Source: Ruegeria arenilitoris
GTDB taxonomy: Bacteria > Pseudomonadota > Alphaproteobacteria > Rhodobacterales > Rhodobacteraceae
Length of the DNA stretch: 64,000 nucleotides
Direction: 5' to 3'
Assembly: GCF_013032855.1 (NCBI RefSeq)
Contig: NZ_WQDA01000002.1
Coordinates: 62,001-126,000 of the forward strand
Positions 25,541 to 34,350 of this stretch are shown in pieces. Numbering within the stretch: position 1 is the stretch's first letter; every line of letters starts with the position of its first letter. The notes beneath the pieces were generated by a model. The model saw only the letters and a program-made list of their open reading frames with translations, was not told where the DNA came from and made no database searches. The translations under genes were made by a program, and so were the position numbers.

Positions 25541-26407
25541 ATGCAGGAAAATTTCGACAAACGAGACCGCGCCGCGCAGTTCCGCCTGCGCCTGGCCCGT
25601 GCGATGGACCAACGGAAGATGAGCCAAAGCGCACTGGCGCGCACCATCGGGGTCGATCGCTCGACCGTGTCCCAGTTGCTGACCGATACGGGCGCGCGCC
25701 TGCCCAACGCCCATGTCGTGGGCAGCTGCGCCTCGGCTCTGGGGGTGTCGGCGGATTGGCTGCTCAGCCTCTCGAACCGACCCGAGAGCGCGGCCGAGCT
25801 GCTGGCCAGTTCTCTGACCATGACCGAGGCACCCCGCGCCCTGGTCGACGAGCGCATCTTTGAATGGCATCAGGAGGCCGCCGGCTACAAAATCCGCTAT
25901 GTTCCGGCCACCCTGCCCGACATGCTGAAAACCCGCGCCGTGCTGGAATGGGAATATGCGCCGCATCTGGGCCGAACCGCCGACCAGGCCATCGGCGCCT
26001 CCGAGGACCGCCTGACCTGGATGCGCGGGGCCCAGTCTGACTATGAAATCGCCATGCCGCTGTATGAGATTCACAGCTTTGCCCACGGCACCGGCTATTA
26101 TGACGGGCTGCCCTTGAATGTGCGGCTGGACCAGATCGACCACATGCTGGAGCTGTGCGAGCAGCTGTACCCGCGCATGCGCATCTACCTGTTCGATGCC
26201 AAGCGGCTCTACTCCGCGCCGGTCACCATCTTTGGTCCGCTGCTCTGCGTGTTCTATGCCGGCAGCCATTACATGGCCTTCCGCGACCGGGACCGGATCG
26301 AGGTTTTTACGCGCCATTTCGATACCTTGGTCCGCGAAGCTGATCTAACCGCCCGGCATTTTCCGACTCATCTGCGCCAACTGCGCGCGGTCATTTCGGC
26401 AGGGTGA
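25541..26407 (+). CDS. XRE-family transcriptional regulator
   Basis: A 288-aa protein with an N-terminal helix-turn-helix of the Cro/CI type (about residues 12-70, with MSQSALARTIGVDRSTVSQLL) and a large C-terminal domain of unknown type that may sense a ligand. It is divergent from the DUF2061-desaturase unit, and a short inverted repeat touches its start codon, so it may control both itself and that unit. No target can be named from sequence alone. Confidence 0.8.
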   Translation: MQENFDKRDRAAQFRLRLARAMDQRKMSQSALARTIGVDRSTVSQLLTDTGARLPNAHVVGSCASALGVSADWLLSLSNRPESAAELLASSLTMTEAPRALVDERIFEWHQEAAGYKIRYVPATLPDMLKTRAVLEWEYAPHLGRTADQAIGASEDRLTWMRGAQSDYEIAMPLYEIHSFAHGTGYYDGLPLNVRLDQIDHMLELCEQLYPRMRIYLFDAKRLYSAPVTIFGPLLCVFYAGSHYMAFRDRDRIEVFTRHFDTLVREADLTARHFPTHLRQLRAVISAG

Positions 26408-26497
26408 CGCCAGTCCACAGGTGCAATTTCCCACCTGATCCTCTATATTGAGGTGCGCGAAAATCCGAACGATCCGACCCAAAGGAGGATATCAGGA

Positions 26498-26680
26498 ATG
26501 GACGCTCTCAAAACCGCTCAATACGCACGCGCCCTCTACTCGGCGCATGGCGACAAGGCCGAGGCCGAAGCCGCCCAGAAAGCCCGCGAATTCGAAGCCG
26601 CCGGAAACGTGGAAGAGGCGCAGAACTGGCAGGCCGTCCGCGCCTCGATCCGCCAGATGCGCGGCCCCAACCAAGGCTAA
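26498..26680 (+). CDS. Small hypothetical protein
   Basis: A 60-aa alanine- and glutamate-rich helical protein of unrecognised function. The ATG at 26498 was chosen because AAAGGAGGATAT, a near-perfect ribosome binding site, precedes it; an upstream ATG at 26453 has none. It has no signal peptide or membrane segment. The stop overlaps the convergent SDR stop by 4 nt. Confidence 0.68.
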   Translation: MDALKTAQYARALYSAHGDKAEAEAAQKAREFEAAGNVEEAQNWQAVRASIRQMRGPNQG

Positions 26681-27438
26681 AGCTTGGGGTCGGGGTTCAC
26701 GGTGTGCCCATCGACGGCGATGACCTGCCCCGACACCAGCCGCGCCGCATCCGAGGCCAGGAACACCGCCATGGCGGCAATGTCACGCGCTTCGACGAAG
26801 CGGCCCATCGAAGTACCCGCCGCATAGCCCCGATAGACCTGATCCCGGGTCATGCCCTTGGCGGCCGCTTCGCGCTGCAGCACGCCCTCCATCCGCGGGC
26901 CCTCCACCGCGCCGGGGCAGATGACGTTGCAGCGCACGCCGTGCGGCCCCAGCTCCATCGCCAGGGTCTTGCCCAGCCCGATCACCGCCCATTTCGCCGC
27001 TGCATAGGGCGCACGGTTGGGATAGCCGTACTGCCCGGCGGTCGAGGATGTGATCAGCACCACGCCGTTCCCCTGCCGTTTGAGCATCGGCGCGGCGTAT
27101 TTCGCGCACAGAAACGCCCCATCCAGATTGACAGAAATACATTTTTGCCAATCGCTTAGCGCCACATCCTCGATCAATGCGGTCGGCCCCGCGACACCCG
27201 CATTCGCGCACAGAACGTCCAAACCGCCCCACTTCGCCGCGATCTGGCCGAACAGCGCAGCGACGGCGCCCTCATCCGACACATCGACCTGCGACCGCCC
27301 CCAGTGATCCGGGCAGGCCTGAAGCGCAGCCGCGTCCACATCGGCCACCCAGACCTGCGCGCCGGCGGCGTCGAACGCTTCGGCCATCGCGCGCCCCACG
27401 CCCGAGGCCCCGGCGGTGATCAGAACCCGACCGGTCAT
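26677..27438 (-). CDS. SDR family oxidoreductase of the carnitine cluster
   Basis: A 253-aa classical SDR. The cofactor loop TAGASGVG is at residues 8-15, with CANAG (about 83), ITSSTAG and the catalytic YAAAK all present. It overlaps the upstream carnitine dehydrogenase-thioesterase fusion gene by 4 nt, so it should act in the same pathway. Possible roles are oxidation of D-carnitine or handling of the acetoacetate product (3-hydroxybutyrate dehydrogenase-like); sequence alone does not decide. Confidence 0.87.
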   Translation of the reverse strand: MTGRVLITAGASGVGRAMAEAFDAAGAQVWVADVDAAALQACPDHWGRSQVDVSDEGAVAALFGQIAAKWGGLDVLCANAGVAGPTALIEDVALSDWQKCISVNLDGAFLCAKYAAPMLKRQGNGVVLITSSTAGQYGYPNRAPYAAAKWAVIGLGKTLAMELGPHGVRCNVICPGAVEGPRMEGVLQREAAAKGMTRDQVYRGYAAGTSMGRFVEARDIAAMAVFLASDAARLVSGQVIAVDGHTVNPDPKL

Positions 27439-28898
27439 GACGGTTTGCGGATCGCCGCCCCTGCGCCCTCGGGATAGGGCAACCCGGCCTGCGCTTCGGC
27501 GATGCGGGCCATTTCGGCTTCGATCTGCGGCGACGGCGCACAGGGCCGACGGGTTTCCAGGCTGACATGCAGCAGAAAGCTCTCGCCCGTGGCCAGCAGT
27601 TTGTCGCCCTCGTACATGCTGTGGAACAGGTGCAGCTTCTTGCCCTGCCCCAACAGCATCTGCGTGCGCACCTCGATTTTCGCCCCGGCATGGGCCTCGT
27701 CCAGATACCGGATGTGATTTTCAGCCGTGAAATAGCTGCCGCCCGAGGCGATGTAGTCGGCATCGCAGCCGATGATCTCCATGAAACGGTCGGTCGCTGC
27801 GGCAAAGGCCTCGAGATACCGCGCCTCGTTCATGTGACCGTTGTAATCGGTCCAGTCCAGCGGCACCGCGCGGGCCAGCGTCAGGATCGGCTGGCTCAGA
27901 TCGGCCTGATCCAGCGCCGGCAGGGCACCCGGCTTCAGCAGCGCGTCATGCCGGTTCAGCACCGACCCCGCGCCCCAGTCGCGCGCCTTCAAGGCCCGCA
28001 TCATACCCACCAGATTGTTGTCGCGAATGCGCTCCAACTCGCGGATCGAGTGCATCCCCGATTGCGCGTCCGACTGATCGGCGATCATGTCAACCAAATC
28101 GTCGGTGAACTCGGGCACGTCCATCAGTTTGGTCCAGGGCCATTTCAACGCCGGGCCGAACTGTGCCATGAAATGCCGCATCCCGGCCTCGCCCCCGGCC
28201 ACGCGATAGGTCTCGAACAGGCCCATCTGCGCCCAGCGGATGCCAAAACCCATGCGGATCGCCTCGTCCACCTCCTCGGTCGTGGCCACGCCGTCCTTGA
28301 CCAGCCACAGCGCCTCGCGCCACACGGCTTCGAGGAACCGGTCGGCGATATGCGCGTCGATTTCCTTGCGGACCTGCAGCGGGAAAAAGCCGACCGAGCG
28401 CAACACATCCTTGGCCTGCCCGACCAGTTCGGGCGGGTTGGCGGCCGAGGGCACCAGTTCGACCAGCGGCAGAAGGTAGACCGGGTTGAACGGGTGCGTC
28501 ACCACGATCTGTTCGGGCCTTAGCGCACCTTCCTGCAACTCGGAGGGTTTGAACCCGCTGGTCGAGGACCCGATGATCACCCCCGGATCACAGGCCTCCT
28601 GCAGCCCCTTGTAAACCTTCAGCTTCAGGTCCAGCCGCTCGGGCACGCTTTCCTGTATCCAAGTGGCCCCCTGCACCGCGTCGGCCATGTCGGCATGAAA
28701 GCTTAACGCGCCTTCGGGCGGCAGCGGCACATCGCTCAGCCCGGGCAATGACCGCCGCGCGTTGTCCAGGACCTCGCCGATTTTTCGCTCGGCCTCGGGG
28801 TCCGGGTCGAACACCCGCACGTTCCAGCCATTCAGCAGAAACCGCGCGGCCCATCCGCCGCCGATCACGCCACCACCGATGATCGCTGCCGTCTTCAT
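27435..28898 (-). CDS. lcdH: L-carnitine dehydrogenase fused to betainyl-CoA thioesterase
   Basis: A 487-aa two-domain protein. Residues 1-320 are a 3-hydroxyacyl-CoA-dehydrogenase-like NAD enzyme (IGGGVIGGGWAARF at 6-19, then THPFNPVYLLPLVE) matching L-carnitine 3-dehydrogenase, which makes 3-dehydrocarnitine. Residues 335-487 are a hotdog thioesterase (DYNGHMNEARY from 351), probably hydrolysing betainyl-CoA to glycine betaine. This fusion is known from alphaproteobacterial carnitine clusters. The ATG at 28898 follows GAAGGAGAAG. The BKACE gene lies upstream and the SDR gene overlaps downstream. Confidence 0.9.
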   Translation of the reverse strand: MKTAAIIGGGVIGGGWAARFLLNGWNVRVFDPDPEAERKIGEVLDNARRSLPGLSDVPLPPEGALSFHADMADAVQGATWIQESVPERLDLKLKVYKGLQEACDPGVIIGSSTSGFKPSELQEGALRPEQIVVTHPFNPVYLLPLVELVPSAANPPELVGQAKDVLRSVGFFPLQVRKEIDAHIADRFLEAVWREALWLVKDGVATTEEVDEAIRMGFGIRWAQMGLFETYRVAGGEAGMRHFMAQFGPALKWPWTKLMDVPEFTDDLVDMIADQSDAQSGMHSIRELERIRDNNLVGMMRALKARDWGAGSVLNRHDALLKPGALPALDQADLSQPILTLARAVPLDWTDYNGHMNEARYLEAFAAATDRFMEIIGCDADYIASGGSYFTAENHIRYLDEAHAGAKIEVRTQMLLGQGKKLHLFHSMYEGDKLLATGESFLLHVSLETRRPCAPSPQIEAEMARIAEAQAGLPYPEGAGAAIRKPS

Positions 28899-28977
28899 CT
28901 TCTCTCCTTCGCCCCGAACGTCCAAGCCGCACCGGGGGCCATCGTTGTTCGACAGATTTTGTGAGGGTCGCCCGCCG

Positions 28978-29892
28978 TCAGGACGCCACAGGCGCCCGTT
29001 TGACCAATCCCAGCTTCTCGCGCACCTCGGCCGGGCCGATCACCCGCGCGCCCATGTTCTCGATGATCGTTCCGGCGCGCTCGACCAGTTGCCAGTTTTC
29101 GGCCAGCACCCCCTTGTCCAGCCACAGGTTGTCCTCGAGCCCCACGCGCACGTTGCCGCCCGCAAGAACCGAGGCCGCCACATAGGCCATCTGATGCCGC
29201 CCCAGCGAGAACGCGCTGAAGGTCCAGTCGTCGGGCACATTGTTCACCATCGCCATGAAGGTGTTCAGGTCATCCGGCGCGCCCCACGGCACGCCCATGC
29301 ACAGTTGCACCAGCGCGTTCGGGGCCAGAACGCCCTCTTTCACCAGTTGCTTGGCAAACCACAGATGGCCAGTGTCAAAGGCCTCGATCTCGGGCTTCAC
29401 GCCCAGATCAGTCATCATCTGCCCCATCGCCCGCAACGCGCCCGGCGTGTTGGTCATCACATAGTCGGCCTCGGCAAAGTTCATGGTGCCGCAATCCAGC
29501 GTGCAGATCTCGGGCAGACATTCGGCCACATGGGCCACGCGTTCCGACGCACCGATCATGTCGGTCCCCTCGGCCACGGGAAACGGAGCTTCGACCCCAC
29601 CGAACACGATGTCACCGCCCATGCCGGCGGTCAGGTTCAGAACCACGTCCACCTCGGCGTCGCGGATGCGGTCGGTCACCTCGCGATACAGGTCCAGACG
29701 GCGGCTGGGCGCGCCGGTTTCGGGGTCGCGCACATGGCAATGCACCACTGCCGCCCCGGCCTTGGCCGCCGCGATGGCGCTCTCGGCGATCTGCTTGGGT
29801 GAACGCGGCACATGTGGGCTGCGATCCTGCGTTCCACCCGAGCCGGTCACGGCACAAGTGATGAAGACTTCGCGGTTCATTTCCAAAGGCAT
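28978..29892 (-). CDS. BKACE (DUF849) 3-dehydrocarnitine cleavage enzyme
   Basis: A 304-aa beta-keto acid cleavage enzyme. FITCAVTGSGG opens the barrel and HCHVRDP (His51, His53) provides zinc ligands. In carnitine clusters this enzyme transfers acetyl-CoA onto 3-dehydrocarnitine, giving betainyl-CoA and acetoacetate. It is the first gene of the minus-strand carnitine operon, with a GGGGATA ribosome binding site, and is divergent from the GlxA-type regulator. Substrate assignment rests on the neighbouring dehydrogenase-thioesterase fusion. Confidence 0.88.
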   Translation of the reverse strand: MPLEMNREVFITCAVTGSGGTQDRSPHVPRSPKQIAESAIAAAKAGAAVVHCHVRDPETGAPSRRLDLYREVTDRIRDAEVDVVLNLTAGMGGDIVFGGVEAPFPVAEGTDMIGASERVAHVAECLPEICTLDCGTMNFAEADYVMTNTPGALRAMGQMMTDLGVKPEIEAFDTGHLWFAKQLVKEGVLAPNALVQLCMGVPWGAPDDLNTFMAMVNNVPDDWTFSAFSLGRHQMAYVAASVLAGGNVRVGLEDNLWLDKGVLAENWQLVERAGTIIENMGARVIGPAEVREKLGLVKRAPVAS

Positions 29893-30025
29893 GGTGTTAT
29901 CCCCAAGTTATACCCGGCTTCGCCATGGGTTTTCCCCAGGCTTGTCCCCGGATTCCGATTTGCGTCTGGCCCCGACTCTGGCGCAGCCTTGACCAGACAA
30001 CTTGCCAGAATGCGAATCAGACTTG

Positions 30026-31012
30026 ATGAAATCCGCAAAAAACATCCTCCAGCCGGAGCACCGCGCGCTGAAAACCGCAGTACTGGTGCTGGACGAGTGC
30101 AACACGCTCAGCTTCGCCTCGGCGGTGGACCCGATGCGCGCCGCCAACCGGCTGGCCGACCGCCCGGCCTTCGACTGGGACTACGTGACCGCCACGCCCG
30201 AGCCGGCGATGCTGACCAGCGCGCTGCAAGTGCCGGGCATCCCGCTGGCGCGTCTCGACCACTGCGACCTGATGATCGTGATCGCGGGGTTCAATCTGGT
30301 GCGCCACGCCACCCCCAGCCTGCTGGCCGGACTGCGCCGCATCGCCAATACCGGCGCCACTATGGCGGGCATCGACGGAGGCCCCTGGCTGCTGGCCGAG
30401 GCGGGGCTGCTTGACGGCCACGCCGCCACCACCCACTGGGAGGATCTCGAGACCTTCGCCACCCGTTTCCCCGAAGTCGACGTGCGCCCCGACCGGTACA
30501 CCGTGTCCGGCAACCGCCTGACCTCGGGCGGTGCGATCCCCGCGGTCGAGATGATGCTGCACATCATCGCGGCACGCCACGGCGCCGGCTTCGCGGCCCG
30601 TGTGTCGGGCCTGTTCCTCTACGAAGGCGCCCCCGAACCCGGCAGACCACAGAGCCGTACCGGGGCGCCACACCGCCACAACGCCCTGACCGCCCGCGCC
30701 AACGCGATCATGCAGGCCGCGCTGGACGACCCGCTGCCCCTGGCCGAGATCGCAAGGGCCCTGGGAACCAGCCCGCGCACCCTGCAGCAGCAATTCCGCC
30801 TGCGTCTGAACACCACGCCACAGGACCACTACCTGCAACTGCGCCTGGCCGAGGCCCGCCGACTGGTCACCGACACCGACATGGCGCTGATGGATGTGGC
30901 ACTGGCCACGGGGTTCACGTCACAATCCAGCTTTGCGCGCGCTTTCCGCACGGCGCATGGACTATCCGCCCGCGACCTCAGGCAGGACCGCACCCAGCCC
31001 ACCCATCACTGA
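30026..31012 (+). CDS. GlxA-type (DJ-1/AraC) regulator, probable carnitine regulator CdhR
   Basis: A 328-aa regulator with an N-terminal DJ-1/PfpI-like domain (about 1-190) and a C-terminal AraC-type double helix-turn-helix (about 225-320, with FRLRLNTTPQDHYLQLRL). The usual nucleophile Cys in the DJ-1 domain is not obvious (GIDGGPWLLAEAG). Pseudomonas CdhR, the carnitine-responsive activator, has this architecture, and the gene is divergent from the carnitine operon here. The ATG at 30026 is preferred over an upstream TTG. Confidence 0.82.
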   Translation: MKSAKNILQPEHRALKTAVLVLDECNTLSFASAVDPMRAANRLADRPAFDWDYVTATPEPAMLTSALQVPGIPLARLDHCDLMIVIAGFNLVRHATPSLLAGLRRIANTGATMAGIDGGPWLLAEAGLLDGHAATTHWEDLETFATRFPEVDVRPDRYTVSGNRLTSGGAIPAVEMMLHIIAARHGAGFAARVSGLFLYEGAPEPGRPQSRTGAPHRHNALTARANAIMQAALDDPLPLAEIARALGTSPRTLQQQFRLRLNTTPQDHYLQLRLAEARRLVTDTDMALMDVALATGFTSQSSFARAFRTAHGLSARDLRQDRTQPTHH

Positions 31013-31062
31013 CGGGCGAGCTTCATCTGGTCATAGATTTGGGGGGAGTTGGCCACGGCGAC

Positions 31063-31077
31063 GGGGGCAGCGCCCCC
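31063..31077. terminator. GGGGGC-AGC-GCCCCC hairpin between convergent genes
   Basis: A perfect 6-bp GC stem with a 3-nt loop lies between the convergent regulator and aldo/keto reductase genes. It has no T-run. Identical GGGGGCAGCGCCCCC elements are, as I recall, very frequent in Rhodobacterales intergenic regions. Confidence 0.5.
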
Positions 31078-31082
31078 ATCCC

Positions 31083-32129
31083 TCAGTACGGCATCGGATG
31101 CGCGCGATGGGCCGCGTTGATCTCGGCCATAACCTCATCGGACAGCACGACATCCCGCCCCTCCAGGATCCGTTCCAGCTGCGCCTGCGTGGTCGCGCCG
31201 AAGATGACCGAGGTCATGAACGGCCGCGCCTGGCACCAGGCCAGCGCCATGTGCACCGGGTCCAGCCCGTGTTTCGCGGCAATCGCCAGATAGGCTTCGA
31301 CCGCGTCGAACACCCGGTCGCCCTTGCGCCCGCCCATCTGCGGCACGATCGACATGCGCGATCCCTCGGGCACCGCCCCGCTCTGATACTTGCCGGTCAG
31401 AAATCCGGCGGCCAGCGGCGAGAAAGCCAGAAGACCCACATCCTCATAGGCGCTCAGCTCGGCCATGTCGGTGTCATAAAGGCGGCACAGCAGCGAATAC
31501 TCGTTCTGGACCGACGCCACCCGTGGTGCCCCCATCTCGTCCGACAGGCGCAGCCACTGAGCGGTGCCCCAGGCGCTTTCGTTCGACAGGCCGAAGGCGC
31601 GGATATTGCCCTGGTCCACCTGCGACTGCAGCGCCTCGAGGCATTCGCGCATATTGTCCAGAACCGCCTGCCTGTCGCCGCCCGAGGGGTCATAGTCCCA
31701 GTTCTGCCGGAACATGTAACTGCCGCGGTTGGGCCAATGGAATTGGTACAGGTCGATGTAGTCGGTCTGCAGACGCCGCAACGATCCCTCGATGGCCCCG
31801 GGGATCGTGCTGGCCGAGATCGGTGCTCCGTCCCGCGCATGCGCGAAGCCCGCGCCCGAATGCTTGGTAGCCAGTACATAACTGCCGCGGCGGGCCGGAT
31901 GTGCCGCATTCCAGTTGCCGATAATCTGCTCGGTCTTGCCCACGGTCTCCTTGGTGATCGGGTTGACCGGGTACATCTCGGCGGCATCAAGGAAATTGAT
32001 CCCGGCCGCCAGCGCCGTGTCGATCTGACGATGCGCATCCGCCTCGGGGGTCTGCGTGCCGAATGTCATGGTTCCGAGGCACAGGTCCGAGACCTGGATG
32101 CCCGTGCGGCCCAACGGTTTCATTTTCAT
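31083..32129 (-). CDS. Aldo/keto reductase (Tas-like)
   Basis: A 348-aa NADPH-dependent aldo/keto reductase. The catalytic tetrad is visible as FLDAAEMY (Asp, Tyr), LATKH (Lys) and LYQFHW (His), and a GLSNES loop and the C-terminal FGAT cofactor segment follow. The closest pattern is E. coli Tas. The ATG at 32129 is 8 nt after CAGGAG; an adjacent TTG codon is not used. No pathway can be assigned; it lies convergent to the carnitine regulator. Confidence 0.88.
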   Translation of the reverse strand: MKMKPLGRTGIQVSDLCLGTMTFGTQTPEADAHRQIDTALAAGINFLDAAEMYPVNPITKETVGKTEQIIGNWNAAHPARRGSYVLATKHSGAGFAHARDGAPISASTIPGAIEGSLRRLQTDYIDLYQFHWPNRGSYMFRQNWDYDPSGGDRQAVLDNMRECLEALQSQVDQGNIRAFGLSNESAWGTAQWLRLSDEMGAPRVASVQNEYSLLCRLYDTDMAELSAYEDVGLLAFSPLAAGFLTGKYQSGAVPEGSRMSIVPQMGGRKGDRVFDAVEAYLAIAAKHGLDPVHMALAWCQARPFMTSVIFGATTQAQLERILEGRDVVLSDEVMAEINAAHRAHPMPY

Positions 32130-32185
32130 CAATCAATCTCCTGTCGCGCGGATCGCCACGCCTGCAATCTGATTTCGGTCCCGAG

Positions 32186-32647
32186 TCAGCCGGATTCGGC
32201 CTTTTTCTCCCAGCGGCCGGATTCCTCCGACCAATACTGCGCCGCGCAACCCGCCGCGGTCAGCGTCTTCCATTGACCACGCGCATGGTCCACCGCGCTT
32301 GGATCGTTGCCGTCGAACAGGATGCAAACCCGCTCCGAGGCGGTCACCTCATCCGGCGTCACCTCGGCCCCGTCCACCGCCATCAGGCAAGACGGGTTGT
32401 TGGCAGCGTCCGCCTCGGTAGTCAGCAGAATCGGCTGAACCGCGTCATACGGCCCACCTGCCTGCCCATGCGGCAGAAACGCGTCTTCGGGGCCCAGCCA
32501 AAGCCTTTCGTCCAGCCAGTCCATCCGCGCAGGGTCAGTACCTCGCACCGCAATCCGCCACCCGGCCTGTCGTGCCTTGTCCAGCAATACCGGCAAGGTC
32601 TGCTCAAGTGGATGGCGGGTCAGGTGGTAGAAGTAGACGGCGCCCAT
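32186..32647 (-). CDS. holC: DNA polymerase III subunit chi
   Basis: A 153-aa chi subunit of the DNA polymerase III clamp-loader complex, which links it to single-strand-binding protein. VYFYHLTRHPLEQTLPVLLDKA at the N-terminus, then DERLW and FLPHG, are family hallmarks. The ATG at 32647 (MGAVYFYHL) lies 4 nt after the pepA stop; the longer open frame runs into pepA. pepA-holC is a conserved pair across proteobacteria. Confidence 0.92.
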   Translation of the reverse strand: MGAVYFYHLTRHPLEQTLPVLLDKARQAGWRIAVRGTDPARMDWLDERLWLGPEDAFLPHGQAGGPYDAVQPILLTTEADAANNPSCLMAVDGAEVTPDEVTASERVCILFDGNDPSAVDHARGQWKTLTAAGCAAQYWSEESGRWEKKAESG

Positions 32648-32651
32648 CGAC

Positions 32652-34118
32652 CTACTCGAAATTGTCCTGCACGAAACGGCTGAGCGCACGGACGCCCCAA
32701 CCCGTGGCGCCCTTGGGCGCATAGGACGTTTCCGCCGCGACCGAGGCCACGCCCGCGATATCCAAATGGATCCAGGGTGTTTCTTCCTTGACGAAACGCT
32801 GCAGAAACTGCGCTGCGGTGATCGAACCGGCCGGCCGGCCGCCCACGTTCTTCATGTCCGCGATGCGCGACTTCAGCAGATCGTCATAAGCCTGCCCCAG
32901 CGGCATACGCCACGCGCCTTCATCCTCGGCCCGGGCCGCCTTCAGGAACGCGTCGCAGAAGGTGTCGTTGTTGGAAAACACGCCTGCGTTTTCATGCCCC
33001 AGCCCGATGATGATGGCTCCGGTCAAGGTGGCCAGATCGATCATGCCGACCGGATTGAACCGCTCCTGCGCGTACCACATGACGTCACACAGCACCAAAC
33101 GCCCCTCGGCGTCGGTGTTGATGATCTCGACCGTATCGCCCTTCATCGACTTGACGACGTCGCCCGGCCGCGTGGCACTGCCCGAGGGCATGTTCTCGAC
33201 CAGCCCGACCAGGCCCACGACATTGGCCTTGGCCTTACGCTTGGCCAATGCGCGCATGGTGCCCGCAACGACGCCTGCGCCGCCCATGTCCATGGTCATA
33301 TCTTCCATACCAGCGGCCGGTTTGATCGAAATACCGCCGGTGTCGAAAACGACCCCCTTGCCGACCAGAGCCAGCGGCGCGTCATCGGCATCGCCGCCAT
33401 TCCACTGCATCACGACGACTTTCGAGGGGCTGTCCGACCCTTGCCCGACGCTCAGCAGGGTCCTCATGCCCAACTCGGCCAGTTTGTCTTCGTCCAGCAC
33501 CTCGACCTTCAGGCCCAACTCCTCCATCTCTTTCAGACGGTTGGCAAATTCGGTCGTTGTCAGGATGTTGGCCGGTTCGTTCGTCAGGTCGCGGGTCATG
33601 CGCACACCATCAGCAACCGCATAGAGCGGTGCGAAGGCGGCCTTGGCGTCGTCGGGCTTGGCGTGGCAGATGGTCACCGCGCCTTTTGCGTCATCGTCCG
33701 TGGTTTTGTGCGCGTCGAAATCATAGCTGCGCAAAGCAATGCCCAAGGCCAGTTCCTCGGTCCGTACTTGGTTGCCCGCCATGACCAGCAGCTCCTTGCC
33801 ACCTGCCAGCTTGGCCAGCGCGGCTCCGCCCTTGCGGGCTTCGTCCGGCTCGGGGCGGCGTGGCAGGACGAGAATGTCCAATGCCTCGGCCTCCATCCCG
33901 CCGGGCCAAGCCAACGAGATCACGTCGCCAGTCTTGACCTTGGCGAAACGGTCGCTTTCCACCAGCCGGGCCACGGCACCACGTGTCAAACGGTTTGCGC
34001 GGCGCGCGGCGGGGTTCATCTTGCCATCGGCCGGTATGAGAATGGCCACCCGGCCTTGGGCCTGTGCCATCAGGTCCAGTTCGAAGGCTTGAAAACGGAT
34101 CGGTACCAGACTGCTCAT
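32652..34118 (-). CDS. pepA: Leucyl aminopeptidase
   Basis: A 488-aa M17 dinuclear-metal aminopeptidase that trims N-terminal residues from peptides. The catalytic NTDAEGRLVL motif (about residue 335) and the preceding VGKGVVFDTGG segment with metal-binding Lys/Asp are intact. The ATG at 34118 follows CAGGAGCAAG. Divergent from the LPS-export gene lptG and upstream of holC. Confidence 0.95.
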   Translation of the reverse strand: MSSLVPIRFQAFELDLMAQAQGRVAILIPADGKMNPAARRANRLTRGAVARLVESDRFAKVKTGDVISLAWPGGMEAEALDILVLPRRPEPDEARKGGAALAKLAGGKELLVMAGNQVRTEELALGIALRSYDFDAHKTTDDDAKGAVTICHAKPDDAKAAFAPLYAVADGVRMTRDLTNEPANILTTTEFANRLKEMEELGLKVEVLDEDKLAELGMRTLLSVGQGSDSPSKVVVMQWNGGDADDAPLALVGKGVVFDTGGISIKPAAGMEDMTMDMGGAGVVAGTMRALAKRKAKANVVGLVGLVENMPSGSATRPGDVVKSMKGDTVEIINTDAEGRLVLCDVMWYAQERFNPVGMIDLATLTGAIIIGLGHENAGVFSNNDTFCDAFLKAARAEDEGAWRMPLGQAYDDLLKSRIADMKNVGGRPAGSITAAQFLQRFVKEETPWIHLDIAGVASVAAETSYAPKGATGWGVRALSRFVQDNFE

Positions 34119-34248
34119 TTCTTGCTCCTGAAAAACTCTGCCCACAGACCTAGCCCGCGCTGCCGCCATTGACCAGATAGCAGTTTTCCCCGCCCGCCAA
34201 TTGCATTAAGGTCGCGCCAAAATGACCGGCAGGCTCGGGGGAGAAAAT

Positions 34249-34350
34249 TTGGCATCATTCGGCAGGCATAGGCCGTCGCGCATGTTTTTGTGCCTTGGCG
34301 ATTCTGGCAACAGGCCTGCTGGACGCCCCGTGCCGGGGATGCGGCCGTGA
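34249..34350 (+). pseudogene. 33-codon ORF in the expected lptF position (possible lptF remnant)
   Basis: A TTG-initiated frame of 33 codons preceded by GGGGGAGA at good spacing. It ends with a stop overlapping the GTG start of lptG (GTGA), exactly as a functional upstream lptF would. Its first residues read MASFGRH, loosely like the MARFDRY beginning I recall for Rhodobacterales LptF. It could be a start-plus-end scar of a deleted lptF, a leader peptide, or chance. Confidence 0.3.

Noticed and set aside
34201-34248. Candidate promoter TTGCAT...AATGAC before lptG
   Set aside because: The -10 part is poor and spacing uncertain; not strong enough to list as a promoter.
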